From contig CAJJNQ010000010.1 in assembly GCA_905193155.1 (NCBI GenBank), positions 1 through 64,000 of the forward strand: DNA of 64,000 nt, read 5' to 3'. The notes under the pieces are model-generated. The model saw only the letters and a program-made list of their open reading frames with translations. It did not search any database and was not told the origin of the DNA. This stretch comes from an uncultured Christensenella sp. (GTDB lineage: Bacteria; Bacillota; Clostridia; Christensenellales; UBA1750). Made by a program: the position numbers and the translations under genes. Of this stretch, positions 16,685 through 25,465 are shown piece after piece. Within the stretch, counting starts at the first letter, position 1. The number at the start of each line of letters is the position of its first letter.

Positions 16685-18300
16685 TGGAAAAGATATTGTA
16701 TAACGCAAGGCTGCGCAGTCTGGACGGACTGCTTCCCGAAAATGCGCTGGGCATCAAGGACGGCAAAATTGCCGCCATCGGCGATAAAGACGCGCTGGAT
16801 TTCATGGCAGATGACCATACCGAATGGATTGACCTGGGCGGACGCACGGTTTACCCCGGCTTCGGCGACAGCCACATGCACCTGCTGCACTTCGGCGTGA
16901 CGCAGAGCGAGGTGGAGCTGAAGGACGCGCACTCACTGGAAGAGGTTCAGCAGCTTATCTGCGACTTCATCCGGGAGAATGAGATCCCCGCCGGACGTAC
17001 GGTCTATGCGCACGGCTGGAATCAGGATTTGTTCCCTGATAAACATATCCCCACGTGCGGCGATCTGGATGCGGTGTCAAAAGACCACCCCATTGTCGCT
17101 TCTCGCATCTGCGGGCATCTGGCAACGACCAACACGCCGGGACTTCAAAAATTTGGCATTTCTACCGAAACCCGTGTTCCCGGCGGTGAAATCTATCTGA
17201 ACGGACAGGGCGAGCCGACCGGCGTTGTCAGCGAAAACGCCGTTTCGATGCTCTATACCGGGGAGGCGGTCAGCGTGGAGCGCGCCATGGAGGTCATTCA
17301 CAGCGCGGCAAGCTACGCGGCCTCCAAGGGCATTACCTGTGTCCACTCCGAGGATCTGCTCAGTATGGCGGGCTGCGCGCCCGATACCGTCATTGCGGCC
17401 TACCGCAGACTGGCGGAGGAGGACAAGCTGGATGTGCGCGTCTATGAGCAGTGCCAGTTGATCGGCGAAGAGGCCATCGAGCGTTTTGAGCAGGAGGGCT
17501 ATGCCTCCGGCCAGCACACGGGGTTGTTTACGCTTTACAGCCTGAAGATCATCTCTGACGGCTCGCTGGGCGGCCGCACGGCGTATCTTAAAAAGCCCTA
17601 TGCCGATGCGCCCGAAACGCGCGGTATGCTCTGCTTTGAGCCGGAGCAGATCGAGCGCATGGTGCTGATGGCGCACCGCCACGGCATGCCTGCTGTGATT
17701 CACTGCATCGGCGACGCAGCGATGGAGATTTGCCTGAATGCCATTGAAAAGGCGCAGAAGGCCTGCCCGGAACAGCATCCGCGCCACGGCATCATCCATT
17801 GCCAGATCACCGATGAAAAGCTGCTCGATCGCTTTGCGGAGTTGGGCGTGCAGGCATATGTGCAGCCTGTGTTCCTGGAATACGATGCGCACATCGTGGA
17901 CGACCGCGTCGGCAGGGAGCTGGGTCGCACCAGCTATGCCTGGCGCTCACTGCTGGAGCGCGGCGTGAATGTCTCGGCCGGGTCTGATTGTCCGGTCGAA
18001 AACATGGACAGCCTGCCCAACATCTATTGCGCCGTCACCCGCATGGACTTCGACGGCAAGCCTGAGGGCGGCTGGAACCCGCAGGAGGATCTGTCGCCCG
18101 AGCAGGCGCTGCGCATCTTCACCCGCAACGTCGCGGCTGTGACCGGCGAAGAGGATCACCGCGGCGATCTGATCCCCGGTAATGATGCGGACCTGACGAT
18201 TCTGGACGAGGACTTCTTCGAGGTTCCCGCAGAGCACATCAAGGACATCCAGCCCTATATGACCATCGTGGACGGCAAAATCCGCTTCCGGGCAAAGTAA
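16684..18300 (+). CDS. Metal-dependent amidohydrolase (YtcJ-like, Amidohydro_3)
   Basis: The 538-residue protein of the amidohydrolase superfamily has a typical length. The N-terminal beta-sandwich includes DLGGRTVYPGF. The first metal motif reads GDSHMH, i.e. HxH (about 63-68), and later His in VIHCIGDAAM and IIHCQ. The Asp near the C-terminus is in SAGSDCPVEN. Members hydrolyse N-formimino, N-acyl or formyl compounds; the substrate here is unknown. It begins one base inside the endopeptidase stop codon and ends at a terminator, so it is the last gene of the putative murein-recycling operon. A role on an N-acyl amino acid or amide released there is possible. Confidence 0.85.
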   Translation: MEKILYNARLRSLDGLLPENALGIKDGKIAAIGDKDALDFMADDHTEWIDLGGRTVYPGFGDSHMHLLHFGVTQSEVELKDAHSLEEVQQLICDFIRENEIPAGRTVYAHGWNQDLFPDKHIPTCGDLDAVSKDHPIVASRICGHLATTNTPGLQKFGISTETRVPGGEIYLNGQGEPTGVVSENAVSMLYTGEAVSVERAMEVIHSAASYAASKGITCVHSEDLLSMAGCAPDTVIAAYRRLAEEDKLDVRVYEQCQLIGEEAIERFEQEGYASGQHTGLFTLYSLKIISDGSLGGRTAYLKKPYADAPETRGMLCFEPEQIERMVLMAHRHGMPAVIHCIGDAAMEICLNAIEKAQKACPEQHPRHGIIHCQITDEKLLDRFAELGVQAYVQPVFLEYDAHIVDDRVGRELGRTSYAWRSLLERGVNVSAGSDCPVENMDSLPNIYCAVTRMDFDGKPEGGWNPQEDLSPEQALRIFTRNVAAVTGEEDHRGDLIPGNDADLTILDEDFFEVPAEHIKDIQPYMTIVDGKIRFRAK

Positions 18301-18312
18301 GCTTAAATCCCC

Positions 18313-18352
18313 AAGAACGGCATGACAAATCACGGCTGTGCCGTTCTTTTTT
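18313..18352 (+). terminator. Rho-independent terminator after the amidohydrolase
   Basis: A perfect 10-bp stem (18313-18322 with 18339-18348) running into a T-tract. Confidence 0.85.
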
Positions 18353-18406
18353 GCCCATCGACGCGCATAGGCATAAAGCAAACGCAGGATGAGGAGGAAA
18401 TGCCCA

Positions 18407-19237
18407 ATGCGCAAGCTGCAACGCCCTGATTTTTCGCTCCTTGTGAAATGGCTGGATAAGAACCTGAAAGCCGTGACGCAGGCCGGTCTTGTGCTGTGCC
18501 TGGCGCTGGTTTCCGTGGCATACATCCGGCTGTTCAACCCGGAAGCCTTTGAAAGTGCGTTTTCGCCCGCTTCCCGGCCGCTGCCTGTCTACAACGTCGA
18601 GACGGAGGAAAAGAAGGTCGCCATCTCCTTCGATGCAGCGTGGGGCGAGGAAAAGACTGACGAAATTCTGAAGATTCTCAAGGATCACGACGTGCACACG
18701 ACCTTTTTCCTCGTGGGCTATTGGGTGGACAAATATCCTGACCATGTCAAGCAGATTGCCGATGCAGGGCACGAGATCGGCAACCATTCCAATACGCATC
18801 CGCACATGAGCGAATTGAGCAGCAGCGAAATCTCGCAGGAGCTGCGCGCACTTTCGGACAAGGTGGAAAAGATCACCGGTACGCCGACCACGCTCTTCCG
18901 CCCGCCCTACGGCGATTATGACGACCAGGTGGTGCTGCAGGCGCGCAAGGACGGCTATGAGGTCATCCAGTGGAATGTGGACAGTCTCGACTGGAAGAAC
19001 CTCGGTGTGGAGCCCATGATCCAGCGCACCACCAAGGATCTGCATCCCGGCGATATCCTGTTGTTCCACAATAATTCCCAGTATATCACCCAGGCGCTGC
19101 CCGCCATCATCGAATCCATCCAAAGCCAGGGCTATCAGATCGTGCCCATTTCCGAACTGGTGCTGAGCCAGCCCTACTGGATCGACCACACCGGTATGCA
19201 GCACGCGGGGAATGCGGAGGGCGGCAATGGACAATGA
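18407..19237 (+). CDS. Membrane-anchored polysaccharide deacetylase (NodB domain, PdaB/YlxY-like)
   Basis: The 276-residue protein has one N-terminal TM segment (about 25-43) and an extracytoplasmic NodB domain. The first motif is SFDAAWG (74-80), the single-Asp form typical of the sporulation-type PdaB/YlxY group. The metal-binding HxxxH is HSNTH (127-131). RPPYGDYD and LLFHNN complete the active site. It probably deacetylates peptidoglycan or another cell-wall glycan. The ATG at 18407 was chosen over 18389 because GAGGAGG (18391-18397) lies between them. The 3' end overlaps the next gene by eleven bases. Confidence 0.88.
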   Translation: MRKLQRPDFSLLVKWLDKNLKAVTQAGLVLCLALVSVAYIRLFNPEAFESAFSPASRPLPVYNVETEEKKVAISFDAAWGEEKTDEILKILKDHDVHTTFFLVGYWVDKYPDHVKQIADAGHEIGNHSNTHPHMSELSSSEISQELRALSDKVEKITGTPTTLFRPPYGDYDDQVVLQARKDGYEVIQWNVDSLDWKNLGVEPMIQRTTKDLHPGDILLFHNNSQYITQALPAIIESIQSQGYQIVPISELVLSQPYWIDHTGMQHAGNAEGGNGQ

Positions 19238-19820
19238 AGCGACACTGAGCGGGGTCATCGCCTCAGAACCGATCTTTTCCCACTGTATCCATGAGACACG
19301 GCTCTATACCTGTGAAATATGCGTCAAGCGTCTTTCCGACACGGTGGACCGCATTGTGCTGCTTGCGCCGGAAGCGCTCTGTTCGAATCTTACGGGCGAG
19401 GTCACGGTTCATGGCCAGCTGCGGGGCTATACCCGGCAGGACGCGGATAAGCGCCGCCTGATCCTGATGGTGCTGGTGCGCAAGGTCACGCCGGGTCCTG
19501 CAGCCGAGAACAACAGGATTGCTCTTTCCGGCACGCTGGTGCGGGAGGTCGGCTATCGCAAAACGCCGCTGGGCCGCGAGATTGCGGATCTGATGCTGCG
19601 CGTGCCGAGGCCTTATGCGGGGACGGATTACGTCCCCTGCGTGGTGTGGGGACGCTGCGCGAGGTTCTGCACGCATCTGCAAAAGGGTGCAAAATTGCAG
19701 GTCGTCGGGCGGATGCAGAGCCGGGAATACACCAAGCTGATCGACGGCGTTGCGCACAAGCGCACGGCCTACGAGCTGTCTATCGGCAGATTGACCGTGT
19801 TGGCCGGAGAGGGAAACTGA
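19227..19820 (+). CDS. Single-strand-DNA-binding-like protein with two OB-fold halves
   Basis: The 197-residue C-terminal half (about 95-195) reads like an SSB OB fold: IALSGTLVREV, then YVPCVVWGRCARFC and KGAKLQVVGRMQSREY. The N-terminal half (about 5-90), with LSGVIASEPIF and GEVTVHGQLRGY, resembles a second diverged OB fold. The acidic C-terminal tail of housekeeping SSB is absent; it ends LTVLAGEGN. It is therefore likely an accessory SSB or PriB-like protein, not the main SSB. The ATG at 19227 follows GGAGGGCGG and lies within the end of the deacetylase gene. A terminator follows. Function is inferred from fold resemblance only. Confidence 0.65.
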   Translation: MDNEATLSGVIASEPIFSHCIHETRLYTCEICVKRLSDTVDRIVLLAPEALCSNLTGEVTVHGQLRGYTRQDADKRRLILMVLVRKVTPGPAAENNRIALSGTLVREVGYRKTPLGREIADLMLRVPRPYAGTDYVPCVVWGRCARFCTHLQKGAKLQVVGRMQSREYTKLIDGVAHKRTAYELSIGRLTVLAGEGN

Positions 19821-19835
19821 ACGGGTTCATAGGGG

Positions 19836-19866
19836 GAGCGCATGGCATGAAGCCATGCGCTCTTTT
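19836..19866 (+). terminator. Rho-independent terminator after the SSB-like gene
   Basis: A perfect 11-bp stem (19836-19846 with 19852-19862), a 5-base loop and four T. Confidence 0.8.
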
Positions 19867-19918
19867 CGCGGGGAGAAAGGGGCGCAGTGAAGTTTTACTA
19901 TGCGAAAGCGCAGAAATG

Positions 19919-19927
19919 TGATACAAT
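19919..19927 (+). promoter_or_regulatory. Extended -10 promoter element before the FAH-family gene
   Basis: TGATACAAT is an extended -10 about 32 bases before the start codon. No good -35 is seen at the right distance. Confidence 0.5.
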
Positions 19928-19959
19928 GAAATATATGAAAATAGGGGGTCTTTGCACAA

Positions 19960-20718
19960 ATGAAGATCATTTACGGACAATATGGCAATGAAAAGTTCTA
20001 CGCCCGCGCGGAAGGAGAAAAGGTCTATCCCGTCAAGGGACTGCCGTATGACGGCATTTGCGAGGACGGTCGCGTGCTGAATGCGAAAGACGTGACGCTG
20101 CTTGCGCCCTGCAGGCCCGGCAAGATCGTCGCCGTAGGGCTGAATTACCTCGACCACATCAAGGAAATGAACGATCCCATGCCCGACGAGCCGGTGATTT
20201 TCCTCAAGCCGCCGAGCGCTGTGATCGGGCCGAACGACGCCATCGTGCTGCCCAAGCGCGCCGAGCGCGTGGATTTTGAGGCAGAGCTTGCCGCCGTCAT
20301 CGGCAAAAAATGCCGCAATGTTTCCATTGAAGATGCCGACAGCGTCATCTTCGGTTACACCTGCTTAAACGACGTCTCCGCCCGCGATTTGCAGAAGGTG
20401 GACGGGCAGTGGGCCAGAGCTAAGGGATACGACACCTTTTCACCCATCGGCCCGTGCATCGTGACGGACTTTGATCCCAGTGACGCGCCGATCAGCTCTG
20501 TGCTCAACGGCAAGGTGCAGCAGGATGCGACGACGGCTTTGATGATGCGCTCGGCGCAGTATCTGGTCAGTTTTGTCAGCTCCGTCATGACGCTGGAGCC
20601 TGGCGATGTCATCTCCATGGGCACCCCGCAGGGCGTCAATCAGCTCAAAGACGGCGATACCATTGAGATCCGCATCGGCGGCATCGGCTCGCTGGTGAAC
20701 ACCGTTTGTGCGGAATAA
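19960..20718 (+). CDS. Fumarylacetoacetate hydrolase family protein
   Basis: The 252-residue protein belongs to the FAH family, which includes acylpyruvases, 2-hydroxyhepta-2,4-diene-1,7-dioate isomerases and oxaloacetate tautomerases. The core starts at KIVAVGLNYLDH (about 54-65). Metal ligands are the Glu pair in DFEAELA and the Asp of NDVSARDLQ; the catalytic Lys lies in RAKGYDTF. GDVISMGTPQGV is the usual C-terminal motif. The exact substrate cannot be read from sequence. It has its own promoter and lies 22 bases before yerC. Clostridial FAH proteins of this length often serve central-metabolite repair; that is inference. Confidence 0.85.
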   Translation: MKIIYGQYGNEKFYARAEGEKVYPVKGLPYDGICEDGRVLNAKDVTLLAPCRPGKIVAVGLNYLDHIKEMNDPMPDEPVIFLKPPSAVIGPNDAIVLPKRAERVDFEAELAAVIGKKCRNVSIEDADSVIFGYTCLNDVSARDLQKVDGQWARAKGYDTFSPIGPCIVTDFDPSDAPISSVLNGKVQQDATTALMMRSAQYLVSFVSSVMTLEPGDVISMGTPQGVNQLKDGDTIEIRIGGIGSLVNTVCAE

Positions 20719-20740
20719 GTTTGAAGGAGGACCTCTCATC

Positions 20741-21091
20741 ATGTATCAGTCCAAGCTGGGCAACCGCGAGATTGACCACTTGTTTGAGGCCATTCTCACG
20801 CTGGAAACGCAAGAGGATTGCTATCGCTTTTTCGAAGATCTCTGCACGATCCACGAGCTACAATCGCTGGCCCAGCGCATGGAAGTTGCGCGCCAGCTGG
20901 ATGAAAAAAAGACTTACAGCCATATTGCGGAAGACACCGGCGCGTCCACGGCGACCATCAGCCGGGTCAGCCGCAGCCTGGTCTACGGCGCGGACGGCTA
21001 TCGCCGTGTGCTCGACCGCATCAAGGCAAAAAACGCGGAGGCGCAGGGCGCTTCTGCCGATTCAACTAAAACCGAAAAGGAGCAAGCATGA
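20741..21091 (+). CDS. yerC: YerC/YecD family TrpR-related DNA-binding protein
   Basis: This small protein of 116 residues is almost all helical and resembles the Trp repressor. The helix-turn-helix is seen in YSHIAEDTGASTATISRVSRSLVYG (about 62-86). FEDLCTIHELQSLAQRMEVARQL is the conserved family helix pair. The ATG at 20741 follows AAGGAGGAC; an in-frame GTG at 20708 lies inside the previous gene. yerC occurs near pcrA and ligA in Bacillus as well, so the order yerC-pcrA-ligA is conserved. Its regulatory target is unknown. It overlaps pcrA by four bases (ATGA). Confidence 0.87.
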   Translation: MYQSKLGNREIDHLFEAILTLETQEDCYRFFEDLCTIHELQSLAQRMEVARQLDEKKTYSHIAEDTGASTATISRVSRSLVYGADGYRRVLDRIKAKNAEAQGASADSTKTEKEQA

Positions 21092-23427
21092 AAAACGATC
21101 AGCAGCTCCGCCGCACTGTGTTGGAAAAGGAATACGCTTTCCTGAACCCGCAGCAGCGCGAGGCAGTCTTTCAAATTAACGGCCCCCTGTTGGTGTTGGC
21201 GGGCGCAGGCTCGGGCAAAACGTCCGTGTTGACCCAGCGCATCTCCTACATGATGCGCTTTGGCAACGCCTATCACAGCACCCGCGAGGTGGAATATACG
21301 CCCGAAGAGCGCGCGCATTTGGAAGCGTGCCTGGAAAATGGGCTGGATGCCTACGGCGAAAGCCTTCTGGCGGAGGATCCCGTCGATCCCTATCATATAC
21401 TGGCCATCACCTTCACCAATAAGGCCGCCCGCGAGATGCGCGAGCGCGTGGAAAAGCTGGCGGGCGATAAGGCGGGCAAGCTTTGGGTTTCCACCTTCCA
21501 CTCGTCCTGCTGCCGCATTCTGCGCCGGGATATCGAAAAGCTGGGCATGAGCAACAATTTCACCATCTACGATGATGAAAACCAGATGTCCATCCTCAAG
21601 GATATCTTAAAGCAGCTCAATCTTTCCGATAAAACCTATCCGCCGCGCGAGATCAAGGCAAAGATCGGCGACGCGAAGATGAATATGCTCACCCCGGACG
21701 AGTACTTTGCCCAGTCGGACAAGGATTTCCGCATGCAGAAGATCGTAGAGGTTTACCGCCTCTACGAAGAGCGCCTGAAGCACAACAATGCGCTCGACTT
21801 TGACGACCTGCTGCTCAAGACGCTGGAGCTCTTTGTCTCCGCCCCCCCGGTGCTCGACTATTACCGCAGGCGCTTTAAGTACATCCTGGTCGATGAGTAT
21901 CAGGACACCAACCGCGTGCAGTATGAGTTTATTCACGCACTGACCGGCGGAGAGAACAACCTGTGCGTCGTGGGTGACGACGACCAGTCCATCTACGGCT
22001 GGCGCGGCGCGGACATCCACAACATCCTCGATTTCGAGAAGGATTATAAGAACTGCAAGACCATCAAACTGGAGCAGAATTACCGCTCCACCAACAATAT
22101 CCTCAAGGCTGCCAACGCCGTTATTGCCAACAATGCCGACCGCAAGCGCAAGTCGCTCTGGTCGCAGCGCGGCGAGGGCAATCCCATCATTGTGGCGGCG
22201 CTGCCAAACGAGCAGAGCGAGGCCAGCTTCGTCTGCCGCGAAATCCTGCGTATGCATGCCGAAGGCATGAAATACCAGGAAATGGCGATCCTATACCGTA
22301 CCAACGCGCAGTCCCGCGTGCCGGAAGAACACCTGATCTTCTCTGGCATCCCGTATCGCGTCTACGGCGGCCAGCGGTTCTATGACCGTAAAGAAATCAA
22401 GGATATTCTGGCCTACCTGCTGCTGTCGGTCAACCCCAGAGATGACGTGTCTCTCGGCCGCATCATCAACGAGCCGCGCCGCGGCATCGGCGATGCAACG
22501 GTGGAAACCCTTGCGGCCTGGGCAAGGGACAACGACGATTCCATGCTGGGCGCCGCGATGGAGGTCGAGGAGATCGACACACTCGGCTCCCGCGCCGCTG
22601 CAGCAGTCAAGAAGTTCTCGGATTTGATGACTGACCTCTTTGCGCACAAGGAAGTGCTGTCTGTCAGCGACTATGCCGAATATGTGATTGAGCAGACCGG
22701 CATCAAGGCGCAGTACAGCAAACTGGACGACGATTCCATCCAGCGCATGGAGAACATCAAGGAATTCCTGGGTGCGATTCAGGAATACGAAAAGAGCACC
22801 GAAAACCCCTCGCTGGAGGATTACCTCGAGCAGGCCGCGCTGGTGACGGATGTGGACGATCTTTCCGAAAACAGCGGCAGCGTCACTCTGATGACCATGC
22901 ACAGCGCCAAGGGACTGGAGTTCCAGGCGGTGTTTGTTCTGGGCTGTGAGGACGGGCTGTTCCCTTCGTCGCGCTCGTTTACCGACGATACCCGTCTGGA
23001 AGAAGAGCGCCGTCTGATGTATGTCGCCATCACCCGCGCCAAGGATCAGCTGTTCCTGACCCATGTGCAGAAGCGCATGCTTTACGGCTCGCCGCAGTAT
23101 AACCGCGCGTCCCGCTTCCTCAAGGAGCTGCCGCAGGATTTGCTGCTCAACATCGACCAGACGATTGAGCATCACCGCGAAAACAAGCCCCGTGAGCGCG
23201 TTGCGCCGACCTATTTCCGCGGCGGAGCGCAGCCCAACGTAATTCACGCCAAGCCCCCGGCCAACCACCTTGCCGGCAGCAAGCTTCAGGCGGGCGATAC
23301 CGTTGAGCACCGCAAGTTCGGCAGAGGCACGGTCATCGGCGTCAAGGGCAACATCGCGCAGGTCGCCTTTGCCGGTCAGGGCATCAAGGAACTGGATATG
23401 CAATTTGCACCGATGGAGAAGATCTGA
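21088..23427 (+). CDS. pcrA: ATP-dependent DNA helicase PcrA/UvrD
   Basis: The 779-residue SF1A 3'-5' helicase acts in repair and rolling-circle replication. Walker A is GAGSGKTS (39-46), Walker B VDEYQDTN (about 268-275), motif III DDQSIYGWRGAD, motif IV QNYRST, motif V/VI TMHSAKGLEFQAVF and YVAITRAKDQL. The 50 C-terminal residues (from about 730) form the Tudor-like domain: GDTVEHRKFGRGTVIGV, known in PcrA to contact RNA polymerase. An insertion of about 35 residues sits after ISYMMRFGNAYHSTREVEYT, before the TFTNKAAREM motif. Translation is coupled with yerC and ligA starts two bases after the stop. Confidence 0.95.
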   Translation: MKNDQQLRRTVLEKEYAFLNPQQREAVFQINGPLLVLAGAGSGKTSVLTQRISYMMRFGNAYHSTREVEYTPEERAHLEACLENGLDAYGESLLAEDPVDPYHILAITFTNKAAREMRERVEKLAGDKAGKLWVSTFHSSCCRILRRDIEKLGMSNNFTIYDDENQMSILKDILKQLNLSDKTYPPREIKAKIGDAKMNMLTPDEYFAQSDKDFRMQKIVEVYRLYEERLKHNNALDFDDLLLKTLELFVSAPPVLDYYRRRFKYILVDEYQDTNRVQYEFIHALTGGENNLCVVGDDDQSIYGWRGADIHNILDFEKDYKNCKTIKLEQNYRSTNNILKAANAVIANNADRKRKSLWSQRGEGNPIIVAALPNEQSEASFVCREILRMHAEGMKYQEMAILYRTNAQSRVPEEHLIFSGIPYRVYGGQRFYDRKEIKDILAYLLLSVNPRDDVSLGRIINEPRRGIGDATVETLAAWARDNDDSMLGAAMEVEEIDTLGSRAAAAVKKFSDLMTDLFAHKEVLSVSDYAEYVIEQTGIKAQYSKLDDDSIQRMENIKEFLGAIQEYEKSTENPSLEDYLEQAALVTDVDDLSENSGSVTLMTMHSAKGLEFQAVFVLGCEDGLFPSSRSFTDDTRLEEERRLMYVAITRAKDQLFLTHVQKRMLYGSPQYNRASRFLKELPQDLLLNIDQTIEHHRENKPRERVAPTYFRGGAQPNVIHAKPPANHLAGSKLQAGDTVEHRKFGRGTVIGVKGNIAQVAFAGQGIKELDMQFAPMEKI

Positions 23428-23428
23428 T

Positions 23429-25399
23429 ATGGAAAGCAAGGACAGGATGCGCCGGCTCGTGGAGGAGCTGAACCAGCACGCCTATCGCTACTATGTGCTG
23501 GATAACCCCGTGATTTCGGATAAGCAGTACGATGTGCTGTTTGACGAACTGGTGCAGCTGGAAAAAGAGCTGGGTTACAGCCTGCCGGACAGTCCGACGC
23601 ACCGCGTCGGCGGCGAGCCGCTCAAGGAATTTGAGCAGCACCGGCACATCGCCCGGCTTTGGTCGCTGGACAAGGCGCAGTCCACCGGCGCGGTGCGCGC
23701 CTGGGCGGACCGCGTGGAAAAGCTCGCGCCCGGTGTGCCCAAGGAATACTCTCTGGAGTACAAGTTCGATGGGCTGACGCTCAATCTGACCTACGAAGGC
23801 GGCCAACTTGTCGGCGCGGCAACGCGCGGCAACGGCGAGGTGGGCGAGGAGATCTTCGAGCAGGTGCGCACCATCCGCACCGTTCCGCTCTCGATTCCGT
23901 TTACCGGCCGCATGGAGGTACAGGGTGAGGGCATCATGCGCCTGTCGGCGTTGGAGCGCTATAACAAGACCGCATCCGATCCGCTCAAAAACGCCCGAAA
24001 TGCCGCTGCCGGCGCGCTGCGCAATCTCGACCCCAAGGTTACGGCCAAGCGCAACCTCGATGCGTTTTTCTATAACGTTGGCTATATTGAGGGTAAAGAG
24101 CTGCGCAATCATCATGAAATGCGCGCTTTTTTGGAAGAAAATCACTTCCAGATCAGTCCTTATACCAAGTATTTCACCGATCTGGATGAATTGATCGAGT
24201 CCCTGGACGAGATCGAAACCCATCGCGGCGATCTGGACTACCTGATCGACGGCGCGGTGATCAAACTGACGGATTTCGCCCTGCGCGAACGGCTGGGCTA
24301 TACCGACCGTTTCCCGCGCTGGGCAATCGCCTTCAAATTTGAAGCGGAGGAGATGACCACCCGTCTCAACGACGTCAAGTGGGAGGTCGGCCGCACGGGC
24401 AAGCTCACGCCCGCCGCCGTGCTGGAACCGGTGGATTTTGCCGGAGTGACGGTCCGCGCCGCGACGCTCAACAACGCGGGCGATATTGAGCGCAAGCAGC
24501 TCAAAATCGGCTGCAACGTGTTCATCCGCCGCTCGAATGACGTCATTCCCGAAATCATGGGCCGCACGGACGAAATTCAACCTGATGAGAGAGAAATCAC
24601 CATTCCGAAGATCTGTCCCGCCTGCGGCCAGCCGCTGGTGGAGAAGGGCGCGCACATCTTCTGCGTCAATCCGGACTGTCCCCCGCAGCTCATCAACCGA
24701 CTGGCGCACTTTGCCGGGCGTGAGGCGATGGATATCGAGGGCTTTTCGGAAAAAACGGCGGAGCTGCTGGTGGAACAGGGACTGGCGCGCGATGCGGCAG
24801 ACGTGATGGCGCTGAAAAAACAACAGCTGGAAGGGCTTCCGCTGTTCAAGGACAAGCGCATCGACAATCTTCTTTCCGCCATCGAAAAGAGCAAATCCCG
24901 TCCGCTGGATGCGTTCCTTTTCGCACTGGGCATCCCGAACATCGGCCGCAAAACTGCGCGCGATCTGGCGCAGCAGTTCGGTTCATTGGAAAAGGTGCGC
25001 GCTGCAACGGAAGAGGAGCTGCTTGCCATCCCCGATATCGGCGGCATCGTCGCCGCATCTATCCGCGCCTTCTTTGATTCCGAAACCGGAAATCGGCTGG
25101 TGGATCGACTGCTGGAGCAGGGGGTCTGTCCCACGTGGGAGAGCGTCTCGCTGGGCGGGGAGTTTGCGGGTAAGACAGTGGTGCTTACCGGCACGCTGTC
25201 CTCCATGGGACGGCAGGCCGCGACGGAACTGATCACCGCGCACGGCGGCAAGGTGACAGGTTCGGTGTCGAAAAAAACAGATTTCGTCGTCGCGGGCGAG
25301 GAAGCGGGCTCCAAGCTCGAAAAAGCGCAGAAGCTCGGCGTGGCCGTGCTGAGCGAGGACGAGTTTTTGCAAATGCTCGGAATGGTTAAAAATCAATAA
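23429..25399 (+). CDS. ligA: NAD-dependent DNA ligase LigA
   Basis: The 656-residue protein has a normal LigA length and seals nicks using NAD. The N-terminal Ia domain contains HAYRYYVLDNPVISD. The adenylated Lys is K112 in the KxDG motif, here KFDG. The OB fold and four-Cys zinc finger (CPACG ... CVNPDC) are at about 395-420. Helix-hairpin-helix repeats follow (IPNIGRKTA, IPDIGGIVA), and a BRCT domain ends the protein (GKTVVLTGTLSSMGR). The ATG at 23429 lies just after the pcrA stop; the open frame upstream is inside pcrA. Confidence 0.95.
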   Translation: MESKDRMRRLVEELNQHAYRYYVLDNPVISDKQYDVLFDELVQLEKELGYSLPDSPTHRVGGEPLKEFEQHRHIARLWSLDKAQSTGAVRAWADRVEKLAPGVPKEYSLEYKFDGLTLNLTYEGGQLVGAATRGNGEVGEEIFEQVRTIRTVPLSIPFTGRMEVQGEGIMRLSALERYNKTASDPLKNARNAAAGALRNLDPKVTAKRNLDAFFYNVGYIEGKELRNHHEMRAFLEENHFQISPYTKYFTDLDELIESLDEIETHRGDLDYLIDGAVIKLTDFALRERLGYTDRFPRWAIAFKFEAEEMTTRLNDVKWEVGRTGKLTPAAVLEPVDFAGVTVRAATLNNAGDIERKQLKIGCNVFIRRSNDVIPEIMGRTDEIQPDEREITIPKICPACGQPLVEKGAHIFCVNPDCPPQLINRLAHFAGREAMDIEGFSEKTAELLVEQGLARDAADVMALKKQQLEGLPLFKDKRIDNLLSAIEKSKSRPLDAFLFALGIPNIGRKTARDLAQQFGSLEKVRAATEEELLAIPDIGGIVAASIRAFFDSETGNRLVDRLLEQGVCPTWESVSLGGEFAGKTVVLTGTLSSMGRQAATELITAHGGKVTGSVSKKTDFVVAGEEAGSKLEKAQKLGVAVLSEDEFLQMLGMVKNQ

Positions 25400-25423
25400 A
25401 TTCCTGCATGATCAGGGGATTTA

Positions 25424-25432
25424 TGCTATAAT
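25424..25432 (+). promoter_or_regulatory. Extended -10 promoter for the yicC superoperon
   Basis: TGCTATAAT is a perfect extended -10 about 34 bases before the yicC start. The -35 region is poor, as is usual for extended -10 promoters. Confidence 0.7.
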
Positions 25433-25465
25433 GAAAAAATAAAGTGATAAAGGGGGAAGTTTCCC

